Positions 61,684 through 64,000 of a stretch of DNA of 64,000 nt are shown here, one piece after another (position 1 is the stretch's first letter; each line of letters starts with the position of its first letter). The DNA comes from Chlamydomonas reinhardtii (taxonomy: Eukaryota > Chlorophyta > Chlorophyceae > Chlamydomonadales > Chlamydomonadaceae). The position numbers and the translations under genes were made by a program. Location: NCBI RefSeq assembly GCF_000002595.2, contig NC_057009.1, positions 1,668,781 through 1,732,780 of the forward strand, in the 5' to 3' direction. The notes under the pieces are model-generated. The model searched no databases and had not been told where the DNA came from. It saw only the letters and a list, made by a program, of their open reading frames with translations.

Positions 61684-64000
61684 ATGCAGTGCCAGCTCAA
61701 GCACGGTGCTCGGCCGCAAAGCCAGCGGCCGAACTGGCTGCCCGCTCGCGCTGCTACATTGCGGCCAGCTGTCCAGCATGGCGTTCGTCGCGGCCTGACT
61801 TTGGGAGTGAAGGCTGCTGCTGCGCCTTTGGAGGATAAGAAGATGCCGGCGGACATGACCACGCGCCAGTAGGGTTGGGTCAGGACGGGTATGGGGTCTA
61901 GAGCTTGGAGCTTCGTGGATGGATGTTGAGCTTGGAGCTTTGGCTGCGCTGTTGGCATGGCTATTCTATTGCTCAGAAGAAACATCAATCTGCCTTTGGT
62001 GCAGATATCGGCGTGTTGTTTATGACTTCGCGCTGTGGGCGAAGCACCGTGACGTGAACCGTTACCTTTATAACCTGCGGACTATTCCAGGGTAAGTAAC
62101 AGCATGGTCCAGCTCAAATTGAGCGCTCATGAGCGAGGCAGGCGACTGAATTGCGATTCAGCTTTCGCCGGGGACGTGCGTGCGGCGCTCCCTGTCCGGG
62201 GCCGCTCTCGACCCAGATAGCATGGTGTAGCATGCAGCTCCATGACGCCGCGGCGGGTGGGCCTCTTTGCGCAACGGTGAAAGTCTACTATCGCGCGCTG
62301 AGCCCCTAGTTTGCGCGGGCCCCTCCTCCAGGTCCCGTATCATACGCCAGCTGAGCCAGCCCATGGGTGTGGTGCTCGCCTGGGCGGCCCTGTTCGGCTT
62401 CTACGAGACCTGCCTTGAGGCGGGCGTGCTGCCCTCCTACCTACCCAAGTGAGAGAGAGCAGGCAAAGGAGGGAAGCGGAGGAACGGGGCTGGGCACGCG
62501 GGAGGGAGGCTGGGGAGTGGGGGTCAACAACGGACGGAAGTTGAAGAGACGCCCGGGCCCTCTGGTCGCACACCCTGGCCCCTGTGACATACTCCCGTGC
62601 TCCTACATGAGTTTGGTTGGGGGGTATGCTTGATCTCATTTGGTCAAGCTGGGTTCGGCAGTGGCACCCAGAGCGGGGTCAACAACACGCACGCGCCAGC
62701 TGCCCCCTCCCGGCCCCAGGCTCCCACCCCCGCTCCGCCTGTGCAAGCCCCCTAACCCCCAAACCCTTAAACCCTAAATACTGTGCCTCTCATCGCCTCT
62801 ATTCTCTCTCTCCTCCTCTTCCTGCCCCCGCTACACAGGATGACGCTCATGTCTGCCGAGCCGCAGGGCCTGACCTCGTTCGCCCTGTCGCTGCTGCTGG
62901 TGTTCCGCACCAACTCCAGCTACGGCCGCTTCGACGAGGCGCGCAAGATCTGGGGAGGCATCCTCAACAGGGCGCGCAACATCGCCAACCAGGTGGGCAG
63001 GCGGCCCTGTGGTGGCGGCGGTGGCGGTGGCGGTGTCCTGATGGGGGCCCTGAGACGGGAGTATGGGCATGTTGGCGGGGACGGGTAACGGCCTGAGGCG
63101 GCGTTGCTGCCGCTGCAAGCCGTGTATGACGCCAAACTCAGCCACCTCCCACCTCCGTGGCCACACTCCCGTCTCCCCGCGCTCCTCCACTTCTCCACAG
63201 GCGGTGACCTTCATACCGGCGGAGGACCAGGCGGGCCGCGAGGCGGTGGGCAAGTGGACCGTGGGCTTCACGCGCGCGCTGCAGGCGCACCTGCAGGTGG
63301 GGGAGCCGGGGGCTGCGAGGGGGCCTCTTCGGAAGGGGGGGATGGAAGGCTTGGGGGGGATCGCGTTGGGGGAACGGGGGTTGGGAGGCAGGCATAACAG
63401 AGGCTGCAACCGGTGGGCGGGTAAGTGGGGGCGGCTGGGGACTGAGGGGCGCAGGTGTTGCATTGGCGCAAGGAAGGTTTAGGGCGTGGGAACGTGGTGC
63501 TGGCGCGCTCAGTGCAACACGCGGGCACCTTCACCGACACCACACGAACAATGTGTGGACACACGAGGCGCTTGGGGGGAGGCTCGGAAGGGCTTGGGGG
63601 GAGGCGCGGCCGGGCGACGGATTGGTGGCGGGTGTGGTTTGGGGGCACGCACTGAAGCGGGAAGGGGAAGGGCAGGGGAGTTAGAAGGGGGAGGGAGTTA
63701 CACGGGGACAGGGACGGGGACGGGGACGGGGACGGGGACGGGGACGGGGACTTCGGGGCAGTTTGGGGGCACGGGCGGACCAGGGGCAGGGTCGGGGCTG
63801 GGCACCACCTAGCTGCCCGCGCCGCGTCGTGCGCCACCCCACGCACCACACGGCCAAGTCCCCAGTGCCCGCCACACGTGCACCTCACGCACGCGTATCC
63901 TCATACACACCCGCGCCGGGCTTCTGGGCACACACACGCACGCCCTCAACCTCATCGCCACGATCATTATCCCTCGCTCTCTCTCTCGTTCATCCTGCTG
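61684..64000 (+). CDS. Chloroplast bestrophin-like anion channel, 5' part
   Basis: Five exons fall in the window: 61684-61868, 62005-62091, 62332-62448, 62839-62992, 63201-63296, giving 213 residues; the gene continues past the right edge. The first ~50 residues (MQCQLKHGARPQSQRPNWLP, then ARAATLRPAVQHGVRRGL) form a plastid transit peptide. Then come the UPF0187/bestrophin landmarks: YRRVVYDFALWAKHRDVNRY, the membrane span MGVVLAWAALFGFYETCLEA, and LTSFALSLLLVFRTNSSYGR followed by FDEARKIWGGILNRARNIAN. The S-F-x-LSLLLxFRTNxSYxRxxEAR motif is diagnostic. Plant VCCN1 (chloride) and Chlamydomonas BST1-3 (bicarbonate, carbon-concentrating mechanism) belong here; which it is cannot be told from this part. 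Two further spans and the rest of the pore should lie downstream. Confidence 0.9.
63297..64000. other. Beginning of a long bestrophin intron
   Basis: Follows the donor after exon 5. No coding frame with bestrophin features was found to the window end. Confidence 0.45.
63698..63752. repeat. (GGGGAC)n hexanucleotide repeat
   Basis: About nine GGGGAC/GGGACG units in the bestrophin intron. Confidence 0.95.

Noticed and set aside
62752-62790. Telomere-like run (CCCAAACCCTTAAACCCTAA)
   Set aside because: Too short and irregular for an interstitial TTTTAGGG array; sits in a bestrophin intron.

Overview
The window is nuclear DNA of a volvocine green alga, Chlamydomonas reinhardtii or a close relative. 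The signs are high GC, genes split into many short exons with gtgcgt/gtgagt donors, TGTAA poly(A) signals, long CA/GT microsatellites in introns, an algal Ser-Pro-Pro cell-wall glycoprotein, and a set of typical green-plant proteins (augmin 7, chloroplast bestrophin, plastid thioredoxin-fold protein, transition-fibre FBF1). Species is an inference. One 100-N assembly gap lies in a CCCT repeat. All exon borders below come from reading frames, splice sites and phase; in every finished model the phases close.

Layout, left to right: a partial minus-strand gene (<164-1135, possible NTF2-like fold) diverges from a tandem SnoaL/NTF2-like gene (1551-4657). A ~660-bp repeat element (5492-6152) precedes an EGF/SPP-repeat extracellular glycoprotein (8232-6789, minus). 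Biotin synthase BIO2 (15259-9322, minus, 10 exons) shares a promoter interval with a three-His-box sterol desaturase/fatty acid hydroxylase (15757-19156, plus). From 19157 to 23162 lies repeat-rich DNA: a second and a third copy of the element, an AT/GGGGTGCGGGGT-rich unit, and an isolated C-terminal piece of a Fanzor/TnpB-like nuclease (22427-22079). Next come an MPDU1-type PQ-loop protein with a long N-terminal extension (25768-23163, minus), head to head with a DUF952 protein (26293-27464, plus).

The centre is one very large 31-exon gene (41033-29078, minus), a ~2,410-residue coiled-coil protein matching FBF1 of ciliary transition fibres, followed upstream by an HMG-box chromatin protein (44203-42366, minus). 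After a 2.2-kb gene-poor stretch come a plastid protein with two glutaredoxin/GST-N folds (50828-46424, minus), divergent augmin subunit AUG7 (51118-53711, plus), an unrecognised low-complexity tail-anchored protein (55667-54137, minus), prefoldin subunit 3 (57201-56626, minus, intronless) divergent from ribosome-assembly factor MRTO4 (57671-60510, plus), and the first five exons of a chloroplast bestrophin-like channel (61684 onward, plus) that runs off the window.

The genes do not form a single pathway. Five head-to-head pairs dominate the arrangement. The most unusual items are the Fanzor-like relic, the three-copy repeat element, sequence blocks shared between introns of unrelated genes (introner-like), two GC-AG introns, and a biased polarity of GT and CA tracts within introns.
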